The notes: generated by a model from the sequence alone, not told the origin. Positions 1 through 8,570 are shown, counted from the stretch's first letter. The stretch: 32,440 nt of DNA from Melioribacteraceae bacterium (GCA_027858595.1 JAQICK010000097.1:1-32440); one strand, 5' to 3'. Program-made: numbers and translations.

Positions 1-733
1 CATCTTCAAACAAAACAAATATAAAATTTACTTTTTTCAGTTCATCAAGAATAGGAATGAAATTTAATTGAAAGCTAATTGATGTATTTAAGTCATCAGT
101 TATACTTTGAGAAGATATAGGTTCTTTTGTAGCAATAGCTTCATCAAATAGCTCGGAAATTATATCATCATATTTGCCATTAAAAATCTGTTTTATCGAT
201 TGATATTTTCTATTAAATATATTGTTGTGCGATTTTAACGAGCCAATTGGAGGGGAATAGATTACCTCACCTCTACTATTTAGAATCATAAAGTAATCAG
301 AAATAGATTTTACAAACTTATTGAACAACTCATTTTCTATCACTTTATCGGGAGTTAAAGTTAAAGGAACTTTGAAATCTTCAAAAATAAAGATTGCACC
401 TTTGAAAAGTCCATTTTCTAGATTTGGCGAAGCTTTTAGAATTACTGTGATTTCATTTCCATCCAAGGTTAATTTAGAAGTTAATTCGGCTTCAAACGGA
501 ATTCCGTTTGTAAGCTCTTCTAAATCATTTTTAATTCTCGGGGAGCTGAAGAGAGGCAAAACATCTATTTTTAATCCAATTAACTCATTAACTGAACTTG
601 CAGATGTTAACTCGAACTGAAGTGATGTTTCATTAGCATTATTTATTACTAAATTAGCATCAACAGTTATTATACCAACTGGTGCGTTTAAAAATAGATT
701 ATCCAAAAGGTCCTCGGATAAATTTTGTTGCAC
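1..733 (-). CDS. PAS-domain signalling protein, partial (3' end outside window)
   Basis: About 244 codons are visible and the gene runs off the left edge. After a short charged N-terminus there is a PAS-like core (LFLNAPVGIITVDANLVI, then NNANETSLQFE), and a second PAS-like segment further on (FVKSISDYFMILNSRGEVIYSPP). No catalytic domain is visible. PAS proteins of this shape usually continue into a histidine kinase, GGDEF or sigma-54 activator domain, but which one cannot be seen. The start chosen is GTG at 733, because GAGAG lies six bases upstream and the frame is closed above by TAA. A conflicting clue is an ATG at 782 in another frame (MFKLLTSFKRNRKRE). It would join this frame if the A6 run at 734-739 had one base fewer, so the true N-terminus could be longer, with an error or slippage site at the A-run. 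The coding call is firm; the function is only 'sensor-like'. Confidence 0.72.
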   Translation of the reverse strand, partial: MQQNLSEDLLDNLFLNAPVGIITVDANLVINNANETSLQFELTSASSVNELIGLKIDVLPLFSSPRIKNDLEELTNGIPFEAELTSKLTLDGNEITVILKASPNLENGLFKGAIFIFEDFKVPLTLTPDKVIENELFNKFVKSISDYFMILNSRGEVIYSPPIGSLKSHNNIFNRKYQSIKQIFNGKYDDIISELFDEAIATKEPISSQSITDDLNTSISFQLNFIPILDELKKVNFIFVLFED

Positions 734-910
734 TTTTTTCTCTCTTTCTATTTCGCTTAAACGATGTTAATAGTTTAAACATTATTAATATACTTTTAAC
801 AAAAACTTTCGACAAAAATCATTCCAACTATTTTGTCCTTTTTCAACGGAAACACGAAGAATAATAGTTATAATAAGCATCATTTCGAGAGAAATGTAAT
901 ATTTTAAGAC

Positions 911-943
911 ATAAAAAGATAGCGAGCCAAGAGACTCGCTATC
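911..943 (-). terminator. Rho-independent terminator of pckA
   Basis: A perfect 9-bp stem (918-926 with 935-943, GATAGCGAG/CTCGCTATC) with an 8-base loop is followed on the minus strand by TTTTTAT. It lies 25 bases past the pckA stop codon, so it should end the pckA transcript before the PAS gene. Confidence 0.9.
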
Positions 944-967
944 AATACAAGAAATATAATTTACAAT

Positions 968-2569
968 TTATATTTGAGGTCCGGCTGCAACAAGCGATTT
1001 GCCTTCGTCATTATCTGTATATTGTGCAAAGTTTTTGATGAATAACTCTGCTAATTCATTTGCTTTTTTATCCCATTCTGATGCATCCGAATAAGTATCA
1101 CGTGGGTCAAGAATTTTAGTGTCAACATCATGCAATGCAAGTGGAACTTCTAAATTAAATACAGGCATTACTTTCGTTTCAGCTTTTTCAATTGAACCAT
1201 CAAGAATAGCGTCTATAATTCTTCTAGTATCTTTAATTGAAATTCTCTTACCTGTACCATTCCAACCGGTATTAACTAAATATGCTTTTGCGTTATTCGC
1301 ATCCATTTTTTTCACCAATTCTTCACCATATTTTGTTGGATGAAGTGACAAGAAAGCCGCACCAAAACATGCCGAGAAAGTTGGCTGAGGAGTTGTAACA
1401 CCTCTTTCTGTTCCAGCTAATTTTGCTGTAAATCCAGAAAGGAAATGATATTTAGCTTGTTCGTGATCTAATTTAGAAACAGGAGGCATAACACCAAAAG
1501 CATCTGCTGTTAAGAAAATAACTTTATTTGCGTGTCCACCTTTTGAAACTGGTTTAACAATATTATCAATATGATAAATGGGATAAGAAACACGAGTATT
1601 TTGTGTTACTGAACCATCATTAAAATCAATTTTTCCATCAGCATCAAGAGTTACATTTTCTAATAATGCATCACGTTTTATTGCATGAAAAATATCTGGC
1701 TCAGAATCTTTATCTAGATTAATAGTTTTTGCATAACATCCGCCTTCAAAGTTGAAAACACCATTATCATCCCATCCATGTTCGTCGTCACCAATTAATT
1801 GACGATGAGGATCTGTTGAAAGAGTTGTTTTCCCTGTTCCAGAAAGTCCAAAGAAAATAGCTGTTTCTCCATTTTTGCCAACATTGGCTGAACAGTGCAT
1901 CGATGCCATCCCTTTAAGTGGAAGATAGTAATTCATCATAGCGAAAATACCTTTTTTCATTTCGCCACCATACCAAGAACCGCCTATTACCTGCATTTTT
2001 TCAGTTAGATTAAAAACTGTAAAATTTTCAGAATTTAATCCATGTTTTTGCCAATCTGGATTTACTGTTTTTGAACCATTCATAGAGACGAAATCAGGTT
2101 CACCATAATTTGCTAATTCTTCCTCTGTTGGTCGGATAAACATATTTTTAACAAAGTGGGCTTGCCATGCAACTTCCATAATAAAACGAACTTTTAATCG
2201 AAAATCACCACTAGTACCAGCAAAAGTATCTACAACATATAGTTTTTTGCAAGAAAGTTGCTTGCTAACTAATTTTTTAAGATCCGTCCACACTTCGGTA
2301 GTTGTGGGTTTATTATCGTTTTTCGCTTTATTTGATGTCCACCAAATTGTGTCACGTGTTACATCGTCTTCAACAATAAATTTATCTTTGGGCGAACGTC
2401 CGGTAAAAATGCCGGTCATCACATTTACTGCACCAAGTTCAGAAACTTGTCCTTTTTCGTATCCTTCAAGATTTGGATTTGTTTCATGGTCGTATAGTAG
2501 TTCGTAAGATGGATTATGGAAAATCTCTACTGAATCTTCAATTCCATATTTTGATAAATCAAGAGACAT
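968..2569 (-). CDS. pckA: Phosphoenolpyruvate carboxykinase (ATP)
   Basis: The 533-residue product catalyses oxaloacetate + ATP to PEP + ADP + CO2, the entry step of gluconeogenesis, or the reverse reaction in fermenters. The ATP-type P-loop GLSGTGKTTLS (residues about 241-251) is followed by the kinase-2 motif IGDDEHGW (about 259-266). The metal/substrate residues expected for the family are present: Lys206, His225 in MHCSANVG, and Asp262. FTGRSPKDKFIV near residue 55 is the oxaloacetate-binding motif. The length matches the ATP family. The frame is open upstream to an ATG at 2614, but ATG 2569 is preferred because AAGGAG (2575-2580) sits just ahead of it and the extra 15 residues do not resemble the family. 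It is a single-gene unit: a terminator follows and a 228-bp gap with a dyad precedes it. Confidence 0.97.
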   Translation of the reverse strand: MSLDLSKYGIEDSVEIFHNPSYELLYDHETNPNLEGYEKGQVSELGAVNVMTGIFTGRSPKDKFIVEDDVTRDTIWWTSNKAKNDNKPTTTEVWTDLKKLVSKQLSCKKLYVVDTFAGTSGDFRLKVRFIMEVAWQAHFVKNMFIRPTEEELANYGEPDFVSMNGSKTVNPDWQKHGLNSENFTVFNLTEKMQVIGGSWYGGEMKKGIFAMMNYYLPLKGMASMHCSANVGKNGETAIFFGLSGTGKTTLSTDPHRQLIGDDEHGWDDNGVFNFEGGCYAKTINLDKDSEPDIFHAIKRDALLENVTLDADGKIDFNDGSVTQNTRVSYPIYHIDNIVKPVSKGGHANKVIFLTADAFGVMPPVSKLDHEQAKYHFLSGFTAKLAGTERGVTTPQPTFSACFGAAFLSLHPTKYGEELVKKMDANNAKAYLVNTGWNGTGKRISIKDTRRIIDAILDGSIEKAETKVMPVFNLEVPLALHDVDTKILDPRDTYSDASEWDKKANELAELFIKNFAQYTDNDEGKSLVAAGPQI

Positions 2570-2652
2570 TTTTACTCCTTGTCTATATTTTTTGAAAATT
2601 ATTTTACGTATCAAAGCTACTTAAAGTAATTGAATTCTTAATAATTAGAAAG

Positions 2653-2675
2653 CATATAAACATAATGTTTATATG
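2653..2675 (-). promoter_or_regulatory. 10-bp dyad upstream of pckA, possible operator
   Basis: CATATAAACA (2653-2662) and TGTTTATATG (2666-2675) are perfect inverted copies around a TAA centre, 84-106 bases before the pckA start. The stem is AT-rich with no U-tract, so it looks more like a binding site for a dimeric regulator than a terminator. The regulator is unknown. Confidence 0.4.
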
Positions 2676-2797
2676 TGCATTATATTCCAACTAAATATCA
2701 TTCTAATAAATTGGCAATCATAAAAAGATTAAGATCTCTTGTTTCAAAAGGAACCTGCTTATTCAAGATTTTAAGCAATTAAAAAAATTTAGAATTA

Positions 2798-3796
2798 TTA
2801 TTTTCTGTAATGCACTAGGCTAAACCAATGGTTATCATCAGTAAGTATTTTTTCAACATTTAGCCCTGCCCAGCTTCCAAATTTACTTATGCTTTCTTCA
2901 CTAAATTTATGTGAATTCTCAGTGTGAATTGTTTCACCAGTCTTAATATAAATTCCATCTTTTCCAGAATTGGAAGTAATAATCATATCGTTCTTAGCTT
3001 TCAGATGCATTTCAATTCTTTCTTTTTCTCTGTCATAAAATGCAAGGTGCTCAAAATCAGCAGAATTAAAATTTGTCCCCACTAAGTTATTTACAACATT
3101 TAAAATATTTAAGTTAAACTTAGCTGTAATATATTTTGAATCGTTATATGCTTTCTCCAAAACTTCTATATCTTTTACCATATCCATTCCGAGTAAAAGA
3201 CAATCACCGCTCTCCATTTCTGAGCCTATGAGTTTTAGAAATTCTTCAATTTCTGAAATATTCATATTGCCAATTGTGCTACCAAAGAAACAGAAAAGTC
3301 TATTGCCCGATTCAGGCACCCAGCTTTTTTGATGAATATAATCAGCAACAATTCCATTTATAACTATTGATGGAAACTCTTCGGCTAATATCTCCGATGA
3401 TTTCTCTATAGCAGACTGACTAATATCTATTGGATAATATTTAATACCAGCTAAATCATTTTCTGGAATTTGACTAATTAGTAATCTAATTTTTGAAGCA
3501 TCGCCACTACCAAGTTCAATAATTGACATATTGGAAAAATCTAAATCCAGTTTTTGACCAATTGTTTGAATAATTGATTTCTCTGTACGAGTTGGATAAT
3601 ATTCATCCAGCTCTGTGATTTCCTCAAAGAGTTCAGAGCCTCTTGGGTCATAAAAAAACTTTGGGGAAATATATTTAGGATTTTCTTTAAGTCCTTTTAA
3701 TATCTCATCTTCTACTTTTTCAATACCAAGTTGAGGTAAGTGGTTTTCAAGATTAGTAACTACATCTGTATTTATTGTTTGTTCTGTATAATTCAT
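2798..3796 (-). CDS. eanA: EgtD/EanA-type L-histidine N-alpha-methyltransferase
   Basis: The 332-residue protein belongs to the histidine-specific SAM methyltransferase family. These enzymes trimethylate the alpha-amino group of histidine to hercynine, the first step of ergothioneine synthesis. The family N-terminal signature FYDPRGSELFEEIT followed by EYYPTRTE is at residues about 48-72. The SAM motif IIELGSGDASK follows, then GSTIGNMN, which carries the Asn expected to bind histidine, and near the C-terminus HTENSHKF supplies the Glu/Ser pair that reads the imidazole in EgtD. It lies 36 bases downstream of the DUF427 gene and shares direction with the EanB-like rhodanese, while no EgtB-type iron enzyme is present. 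The anaerobic name eanA is therefore inferred from context; by sequence alone it is an EgtD homologue. Confidence 0.88.
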   Translation of the reverse strand: MNYTEQTINTDVVTNLENHLPQLGIEKVEDEILKGLKENPKYISPKFFYDPRGSELFEEITELDEYYPTRTEKSIIQTIGQKLDLDFSNMSIIELGSGDASKIRLLISQIPENDLAGIKYYPIDISQSAIEKSSEILAEEFPSIVINGIVADYIHQKSWVPESGNRLFCFFGSTIGNMNISEIEEFLKLIGSEMESGDCLLLGMDMVKDIEVLEKAYNDSKYITAKFNLNILNVVNNLVGTNFNSADFEHLAFYDREKERIEMHLKAKNDMIITSNSGKDGIYIKTGETIHTENSHKFSEESISKFGSWAGLNVEKILTDDNHWFSLVHYRK

Positions 3797-3832
3797 TTTT
3801 AGTCTTCATATTATAAAATTAGTCTTAATACT

Positions 3833-4117
3833 TTAATCGCTTACTACTTTAACACCTTTCCAAAATGCAACATGATTTTTAATTTGCTCTGCTTTCTCTT
3901 TAGGATTAGGATAAAACCACGCTGCATCTTTGTTGGTCTTCCCATCAACTATTAGACTGTAATATGATGCTTCTCCCTTCCATGGGCATATGGAGTGCAT
4001 ATCACTATTTTCGAAATATTTATTATTTATAGAATTTACTGGGAAATAGTGATTATTTTCAACGACTACTGTTTCGTTGCTCTCTGCTATTATTTTGTTA
4101 TTCCAAATTGCTATCAT
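3833..4117 (-). CDS. DUF427 family protein
   Basis: This is a 94-residue single-domain protein of the DUF427 family. The highly conserved stretches are easy to see: IWNNKIIAES, then VVVENNHYFP, ICPWKGEASYYSL, KDAAWFYPNPK and HVAFWKGVKV. The biochemical role of the family is not established to my knowledge. The start is ATG 4117, preceded by AAAGGA seven bases upstream; a longer reading from 4183 adds 22 residues that run into a repeat and is not preferred. It is sandwiched between the eanB-like and eanA-like genes in the same direction, which suggests co-expression with ergothioneine synthesis. One cysteine (in CPWKG) and several aromatic residues are conserved-looking. No signal peptide or membrane segment is present. 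Confidence 0.9.
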   Translation of the reverse strand: MIAIWNNKIIAESNETVVVENNHYFPVNSINNKYFENSDMHSICPWKGEASYYSLIVDGKTNKDAAWFYPNPKEKAEQIKNHVAFWKGVKVVSD

Positions 4118-4158
4118 TGTAATTCCTTTGTTTATTGAGCATTTGTAAAATAGTTTTA

Positions 4159-4275
4159 ATGTCATGCCATTTCGAACCAGCATTTTGGGAGAGAAATCTT
4201 ACTAAGCAATTGTTCGCATGCGATTTCTCAATCGTCCCGACAAAAAGAAATCGGGACTCATTTCGAATTACAGAT
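4159..4275. repeat. Palindromic repeat element A between eanB and the DUF427 gene
   Basis: The gap contains nested inverted repeats: GAGAAATC (4191-4198) with GATTTCTC (4222-4229), and GTCCCGA (4234-4240) with TCGGGAC (4251-4257). Both borders carry CATTTCGAA. The layout (GTCATxxxATTTCGAA border, inner GAGAAATC/GATTTCTC stem) resembles the elements at 12549-12621 and 18283-18368. It lies within a likely operon, so it may affect transcript stability or partial termination. Confidence 0.6.
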
Positions 4276-4289
4276 TCCATTGGTGAAAT

Positions 4290-5576
4290 TTATTCTGGCA
4301 CTCCTGTTTCATAAGGATTACTTGGGTCGTTACTCCATTCAAACCATCCACCATCGAATACTGAAACTCTTGGCCAACCCATTAGCCAGGCATTGTAAAA
4401 AGCTTCACTTCCTCTCCATCCAGTTCCGCAATAAAATGCTAAGTGCTTATTTGGAGTTATACTTGCACCCTTCCAAATTTCTTCAATTTCATGAAACTCA
4501 CGAGTTGTATGATCCAGATTTCTGTAGTTCTCCATGTGGTAAGCATCAGAACCACAATTTCCAAAAATTGCTCCTGGAATTCTTCCTTTCTTTTGGATGT
4601 AATTATATCCGCTTACTTCGCCAATAAATTCTGGCCAACTTCTAACCGAAACTAATTCTGCATCCTGCGATTTAAGCATTTCTTTCGCTTCTGGAATATC
4701 TACAGCAAGTTCAGGTTTGCTTGGAATATCAACTCCAAAATCGGCGACTGGAGTTTTAGAAATATCATCCATAGTTATTTCGTATCCTGCATCTTTCCAT
4801 GATAGAAATCCACCATTTAAAACTCTTACGTCTTTAACACCAGCATGCATCATAATAAATGCATTACGTATTGCACCAATATGACCGGCAGCACTACCTG
4901 GAAAATCATGATCATTATCAGGCTTCATGAATTTTCCGTATAAAATCACTGTTGTATCAGCAGTAATTCCGTGTTTCTCCAAGGCAAGTTTCAATTCTTC
5001 AGGAGAGCGTCTATTCCAAGTTTCGGGTGCCTCGAGAGCAAGCGTATCCAGATCAATTGCTCCTGGAATATGTCCAGAAAGATAAGCATCTCTATTTCTG
5101 TAATGAGCATGGACAATTACTGTTTTATTTCCTTTATGTTCAGGGGGTGTTCCACCATCAACAATTGTCTTAACCCAAGATGGATGCACAAGATGTTTAT
5201 AGCGTTCTAGTTTTTCCATTGGTAAATTTTCGTTTGCTGCCCACTCATTTACAAAATGGTTATATAACCTTATATCTTTGTATCCATTGATATTAAATGC
5301 TTCTGCTACTTTCATACTCTCTTCAAAGTTGTATCCGTAAACAATAATTTTATGTTCAGGTAAAATATCTTTTGTGCTAACTATTTCAGCCCAATCTATA
5401 TAATTAGTCCATTTTGCAGGTATGGCTTTTGCACCTTTGATGTGCACACCTCTAGTTTGGTTCTCATGCTGCCAGCCGTTGTAGGCATCCATTGAACGAA
5501 CATCAATAATTTTTATATTTTTATTATCTAATATATCTGTTAATTCTTTTGTTGATATTTCGACAAATTCTGTCAT
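4290..5576 (-). CDS. eanB: Three-domain rhodanese sulfurtransferase, EanB-like (hercynine sulfurtransferase)
   Basis: The 428-residue protein has three rhodanese-like domains, roughly 1-115, 125-270 and 285-425. Domains 1 and 2 lack the catalytic cysteine (their loops read YGYNFEES and YGKFMKPD); only domain 3 has an active loop, FYCGTGWRGSE, with Cys383. From memory of the Chlorobium limicola enzyme EanB, a persulfide forms on Cys412 and a tyrosine 59 residues earlier (Tyr353) assists sulfur transfer to C-2 of hercynine. Here Tyr324 lies exactly 59 residues before Cys383, in a similar setting (SGYNYIQKKGRIPGA). Together with the downstream EgtD-like gene this supports the oxygen-independent ergothioneine route, with polysulfide as likely sulfur donor. 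The start has GGAGG just upstream. The alternative is a general thiosulfate or 3-mercaptopyruvate sulfurtransferase, which the context makes less likely. Confidence 0.87.
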   Translation of the reverse strand: MTEFVEISTKELTDILDNKNIKIIDVRSMDAYNGWQHENQTRGVHIKGAKAIPAKWTNYIDWAEIVSTKDILPEHKIIVYGYNFEESMKVAEAFNINGYKDIRLYNHFVNEWAANENLPMEKLERYKHLVHPSWVKTIVDGGTPPEHKGNKTVIVHAHYRNRDAYLSGHIPGAIDLDTLALEAPETWNRRSPEELKLALEKHGITADTTVILYGKFMKPDNDHDFPGSAAGHIGAIRNAFIMMHAGVKDVRVLNGGFLSWKDAGYEITMDDISKTPVADFGVDIPSKPELAVDIPEAKEMLKSQDAELVSVRSWPEFIGEVSGYNYIQKKGRIPGAIFGNCGSDAYHMENYRNLDHTTREFHEIEEIWKGASITPNKHLAFYCGTGWRGSEAFYNAWLMGWPRVSVFDGGWFEWSNDPSNPYETGVPE

Positions 5577-5622
5577 AAATTCCTCCGTTTTTTAAACGTG
5601 TTTTTAATTTTGGTATTAAACT

Positions 5623-5638
5623 TTCTCGGAGAATTCTC
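5623..5638 (-). promoter_or_regulatory. Overlapping small dyads upstream of eanB
   Basis: TTCTC-G-GAGAA (5623-5633) overlaps the perfect palindrome GAGAATTCTC (5629-5638), about 50 bases before the eanB start and between that start and the preceding hairpin. This is a possible regulator site; nothing identifies the factor. Confidence 0.25.
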
Positions 5639-5743
5639 AGAATAAGAGTGGTTGTCCGAAAACATTTTAAAATAGTTATCACTAATATCTTAAAAATTTA
5701 ATAAAGATGTTTTGTTTTAGATCCTCTGATAAATTAAGTGACT

Positions 5744-5801
5744 GTCATTTCTTCAAAAGGAATTCCCTCGAAGAGTTAGATTGACCTTTGGAAGAAATCA
5801 C
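5744..5801 (-). terminator. Long hairpin after the DUF5996 gene
   Basis: Two 17-base arms, 5744-5760 and 5785-5801, pair at 15 of 17 positions (ATTTCTTC with GAAGAAAT at the core) around a 24-base loop, starting 12 bases past the DUF5996 stop. It separates the Rieske-enzyme operon from eanB. No clear U-tract follows on the minus strand, so it may be a repeat element or processing site rather than a classical terminator. Confidence 0.5.
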
Positions 5802-5812
5802 AATACGAAAAT

Positions 5813-6592
5813 TTATTTTGTAGAAACAATTAAATTGAAATTTTTATTTAGCAGCTCTGTGAATAATGAAAACAGAGCTGTGAATATTTCTTCTTGATTA
5901 GCTAATTGGTTTAATTTGACAACCAACCCATTCCACCCCTCTGTGTGCCACTCAGCAAATTCTGGCAATTCAATTTTTAAAAGTGTTTTGTCGAAAGGAT
6001 AGGCGGTTACATAAAAATATGGTTGCGGTATTCCTGCATCACCTGATGATAAACCAAAATTCATTTGCTCGCGCGAATAATCCCAATTAGTTTCGTCTTG
6101 CCCATCAATAAGCTTTCCAGAAAACACTAGCAATGCTAAATCGAAATGATGAGGCCAAAAGTTTATATTACTTTTTTCTTTTAATGTTGAACCCCGAAGT
6201 TTCAAAAACAAAAAATATACTTGGCGGAACAGATTCCACAATTTTGAAATTTCATACGAACTTAAAATAGCGACTAACTTTTTTGTAAACTCAGCAATTG
6301 ATGTTTGCTCAAGAGCAATTTCATCTCTGTTATTTTTGAAGAATATTTTAAGTTTATGTTCAATTAAATTTATGTTTAATTCAAGTGCTTCTATTCCATT
6401 ATCAGTTTGAATAGGAATGGAAGTGGTTGTAAATCCTTTTGCATAAACTTTTAAGCTAAACTCTTCCCAATTTTTTTGATGAGGAACCAGTTTCCCTTTT
6501 ATAGCACTAATCAATTGAGCATATATTTGAATAGTGTCTCTTGTTTTAGCAAAATTATTATATTCTATTTGCGGCAATATTATGATTTCCAA
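5813..6592 (-). CDS. DUF5996 family protein
   Basis: The 259-residue protein matches the DUF5996 family as I know it. Its hallmark block FWPHHFDLALLVFSG (about residue 146) is followed by NFGLSSGDAGIPQPYFYVTAYPF and then WHTEGWNGLVV. The N-terminal half has the family pattern of a beta-rich domain (VYAKGFTTTSIPI). The histidine pair in PHHFD and the HTEGW motif look like catalytic or metal-binding positions, but no activity is known to me. The start is TTG at 6592, with AAGGAAG about ten bases upstream and the previous stop 16 bases away. That tight spacing implies co-transcription with the two Rieske-fused enzymes. No signal peptide is seen. Confidence 0.82.
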   Translation of the reverse strand: MEIIILPQIEYNNFAKTRDTIQIYAQLISAIKGKLVPHQKNWEEFSLKVYAKGFTTTSIPIQTDNGIEALELNINLIEHKLKIFFKNNRDEIALEQTSIAEFTKKLVAILSSYEISKLWNLFRQVYFLFLKLRGSTLKEKSNINFWPHHFDLALLVFSGKLIDGQDETNWDYSREQMNFGLSSGDAGIPQPYFYVTAYPFDKTLLKIELPEFAEWHTEGWNGLVVKLNQLANQEEIFTALFSLFTELLNKNFNLIVSTK

Positions 6593-6608
6593 TTTTTAAA
6601 CTTCCTTA

Positions 6609-8552
6609 TTATATTAATTCGACATCAGCCATAACTTCAACCATCGAAGGTCCACTGTGTTCAATGGCTTTCACTATTGCAGATTCTAAATCTTCCTTTT
6701 TTGTTACTCTAATCCCATATGCACCACAATTATTTGCATATTCAGAAAAATTGGGATTAACTAAATCAGTTTCCCAAACATTAAATTCATCAGCTTTTTG
6801 CTCTTTGGATATTTTTCCAAGTTCATTATTGTTTAACAAAATATGAGTGATATTCATATTATATTTTACAGCAGTTGTTAGTTCGGCCAAATATTGAGCA
6901 AATCCACCATCGCCAGTAATAGCTATTATTTTTCTATTTGGTTCTGCCGCAAAAGCTCCCATTGCTGCTGGATAACCAAAACCAATTGATCCAAGATAAC
7001 CTGACATAAGTATTGATTGGTTTTTACACTCAAAATATCTTCCAAAAGAATAAGCATTGTTTCCAACATCAACGGTTATAACTGCATTCTCTGGAACAAC
7101 ATTACTTAGCACCTCAAAAATTAGAGCAGAGTTTAATCCATTGCCATTGTCATCCTTTGTTCTGCTCGATTTTTCATCTCGCCATATTTTCCAACGTGAT
7201 GCAATATCATCACGTATTTTTGAATCGCCGGAATGTTGAATTAATCCGTTATTTAAAATATCAACAGTTGTTCCAATTTCTCCCCAAACCGGAATGTCAA
7301 CTTTATGAAATTTCCCAAGTGCCATCGGATCAAAATCAACTTGAATTATTGGTCGGAATGTAGCAATACCAGTATGATTAGAGAATGATGCTCCCAAAAC
7401 AATAATGAGATCCGAAGCATTCATAAAGTAGCTTGCAATCGGTGTTCCACTTCTTCCCAAAACTCCACACGCCAATGGATGAGAATCTGGAACTAATCCT
7501 TTTCCCTTAAATGTTGTAATTATCGGAGCTTCTATTTTCTCGGCAAACTTAATAATAGAACTCATATTAAACTTAGCTCCATTGCCAAGAATAATACACG
7601 GACGCTTCGCCGTTTTTATCTTTTCCATAGCATCTTTAACTGAACTAGCGGGAGGAGTTATTCTTAAATCAGTCAATCTTCCTTCTGGAGATGATGCAGG
7701 AGTTTCATCGCCTACTTCAATTTCTTGAACTTCGTTTGGAAATATTAAATGGGCAACATCTCTTTTTAAAATTGCATTTTTAAGTGCAAGCGTCATCAAC
7801 TCAGCATGTTTACTGGATGGCAAAACTGTTTGGCTCCATTCTGCAACTGAACTGAAAGCAGAGGATAAATTAACTTCTTGGAAAGCACCTGGACCTAAAA
7901 CTTGTGTATCAACTTGCCCAGTTAATGCAAGTATTGGAACTCTATCAACCTTTGCATCCCATAAACCAGTGAGCAAATTAGTTGAACCGGGACCAGCTAT
8001 TGCAAAGCATGCAGCGGGTTTTCCAGTAAGTTTTGCATAACCAGATGCTGCAAATGAAGCAGCTCCTTCGTGACGAATTCCAAAATATTTAAGTTTTCCT
8101 AACTCTACTTGTCGTCTTATTGCATCAGCCAATCCAAGATTTGAATGTCCGACCATACCGAAAACTGAATCAACTCCCCAGTTAATCATTGTTTCAACCA
8201 TTACATCGGATACAGTTTTAACGTGAGGTTTCTCTTCTTCAATTCCAATAGAGATGTTATCTTCATTCACTTCAATTGGATAAGTTGTAACTAAATCATC
8301 AAGTCCAGCCGGTGGTTTACCAGTGCAAGGATGATATTCATAACCGTGCCAAGGACAACGGAGCCATCCTTCTTCAATGGAGCCTTCGCCCAATGGGCCG
8401 CCTTGATGCGGACAGTGGTTATCAATTGCACGGAACTTTCCTTCAAACAAAGAAAGAGCAACAGTCTTTGTGCCAGCAGTTACAGTTTTTACACGACCTT
8501 CTTCAAAGTCACTAACCTTAGCAACCTTATACCACTTAATGATTTTTTCCAT
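6609..8552 (-). CDS. Rieske [2Fe-2S] domain fused to a ThDP-dependent enzyme (pyruvate oxidase/acetolactate synthase-like)
   Basis: The 647-residue protein is a fusion. Residues about 5-105 are a Rieske ferredoxin domain with both ligand pairs, Cys47/His49 in CPHQGG and Cys66/His69 in CPWHGYEY. Residues about 112-647 are a complete three-domain ThDP enzyme of the POX/AHAS group. It has the cofactor-activating Glu162 in RHEGAASFAASGYA, the early GPGSTNLLTGLWDA segment, a central Rossmann-like domain (ILGNGAKF), and the ThDP/Mg motif GDGGFAQ (547 on) ending in NNNE near 574. It would decarboxylate a 2-oxo acid and pass electrons to the fused iron-sulfur centre; the substrate is unknown. A gap of 18 bases from the upstream gene and a clear AAGGA site support an operon. 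Both halves are intact, so this is a natural fusion and not a sequencing join. Confidence 0.9.
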   Translation of the reverse strand: MEKIIKWYKVAKVSDFEEGRVKTVTAGTKTVALSLFEGKFRAIDNHCPHQGGPLGEGSIEEGWLRCPWHGYEYHPCTGKPPAGLDDLVTTYPIEVNEDNISIGIEEEKPHVKTVSDVMVETMINWGVDSVFGMVGHSNLGLADAIRRQVELGKLKYFGIRHEGAASFAASGYAKLTGKPAACFAIAGPGSTNLLTGLWDAKVDRVPILALTGQVDTQVLGPGAFQEVNLSSAFSSVAEWSQTVLPSSKHAELMTLALKNAILKRDVAHLIFPNEVQEIEVGDETPASSPEGRLTDLRITPPASSVKDAMEKIKTAKRPCIILGNGAKFNMSSIIKFAEKIEAPIITTFKGKGLVPDSHPLACGVLGRSGTPIASYFMNASDLIIVLGASFSNHTGIATFRPIIQVDFDPMALGKFHKVDIPVWGEIGTTVDILNNGLIQHSGDSKIRDDIASRWKIWRDEKSSRTKDDNGNGLNSALIFEVLSNVVPENAVITVDVGNNAYSFGRYFECKNQSILMSGYLGSIGFGYPAAMGAFAAEPNRKIIAITGDGGFAQYLAELTTAVKYNMNITHILLNNNELGKISKEQKADEFNVWETDLVNPNFSEYANNCGAYGIRVTKKEDLESAIVKAIEHSGPSMVEVMADVELI

Positions 8553-8570
8553 TTCTATTCCTTTAATATT

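Noticed and set aside
2570..2614. Longer pckA start at 2614
   Set aside because: A strong AAGGAG lies in front of ATG 2569 and the extra 15 residues do not fit the family.
4098..4280. 60-residue minus-strand frame over repeat A
   Set aside because: It overlaps the start of the DUF427 gene in another frame, consists of palindromic repeat sequence and shows no family feature.
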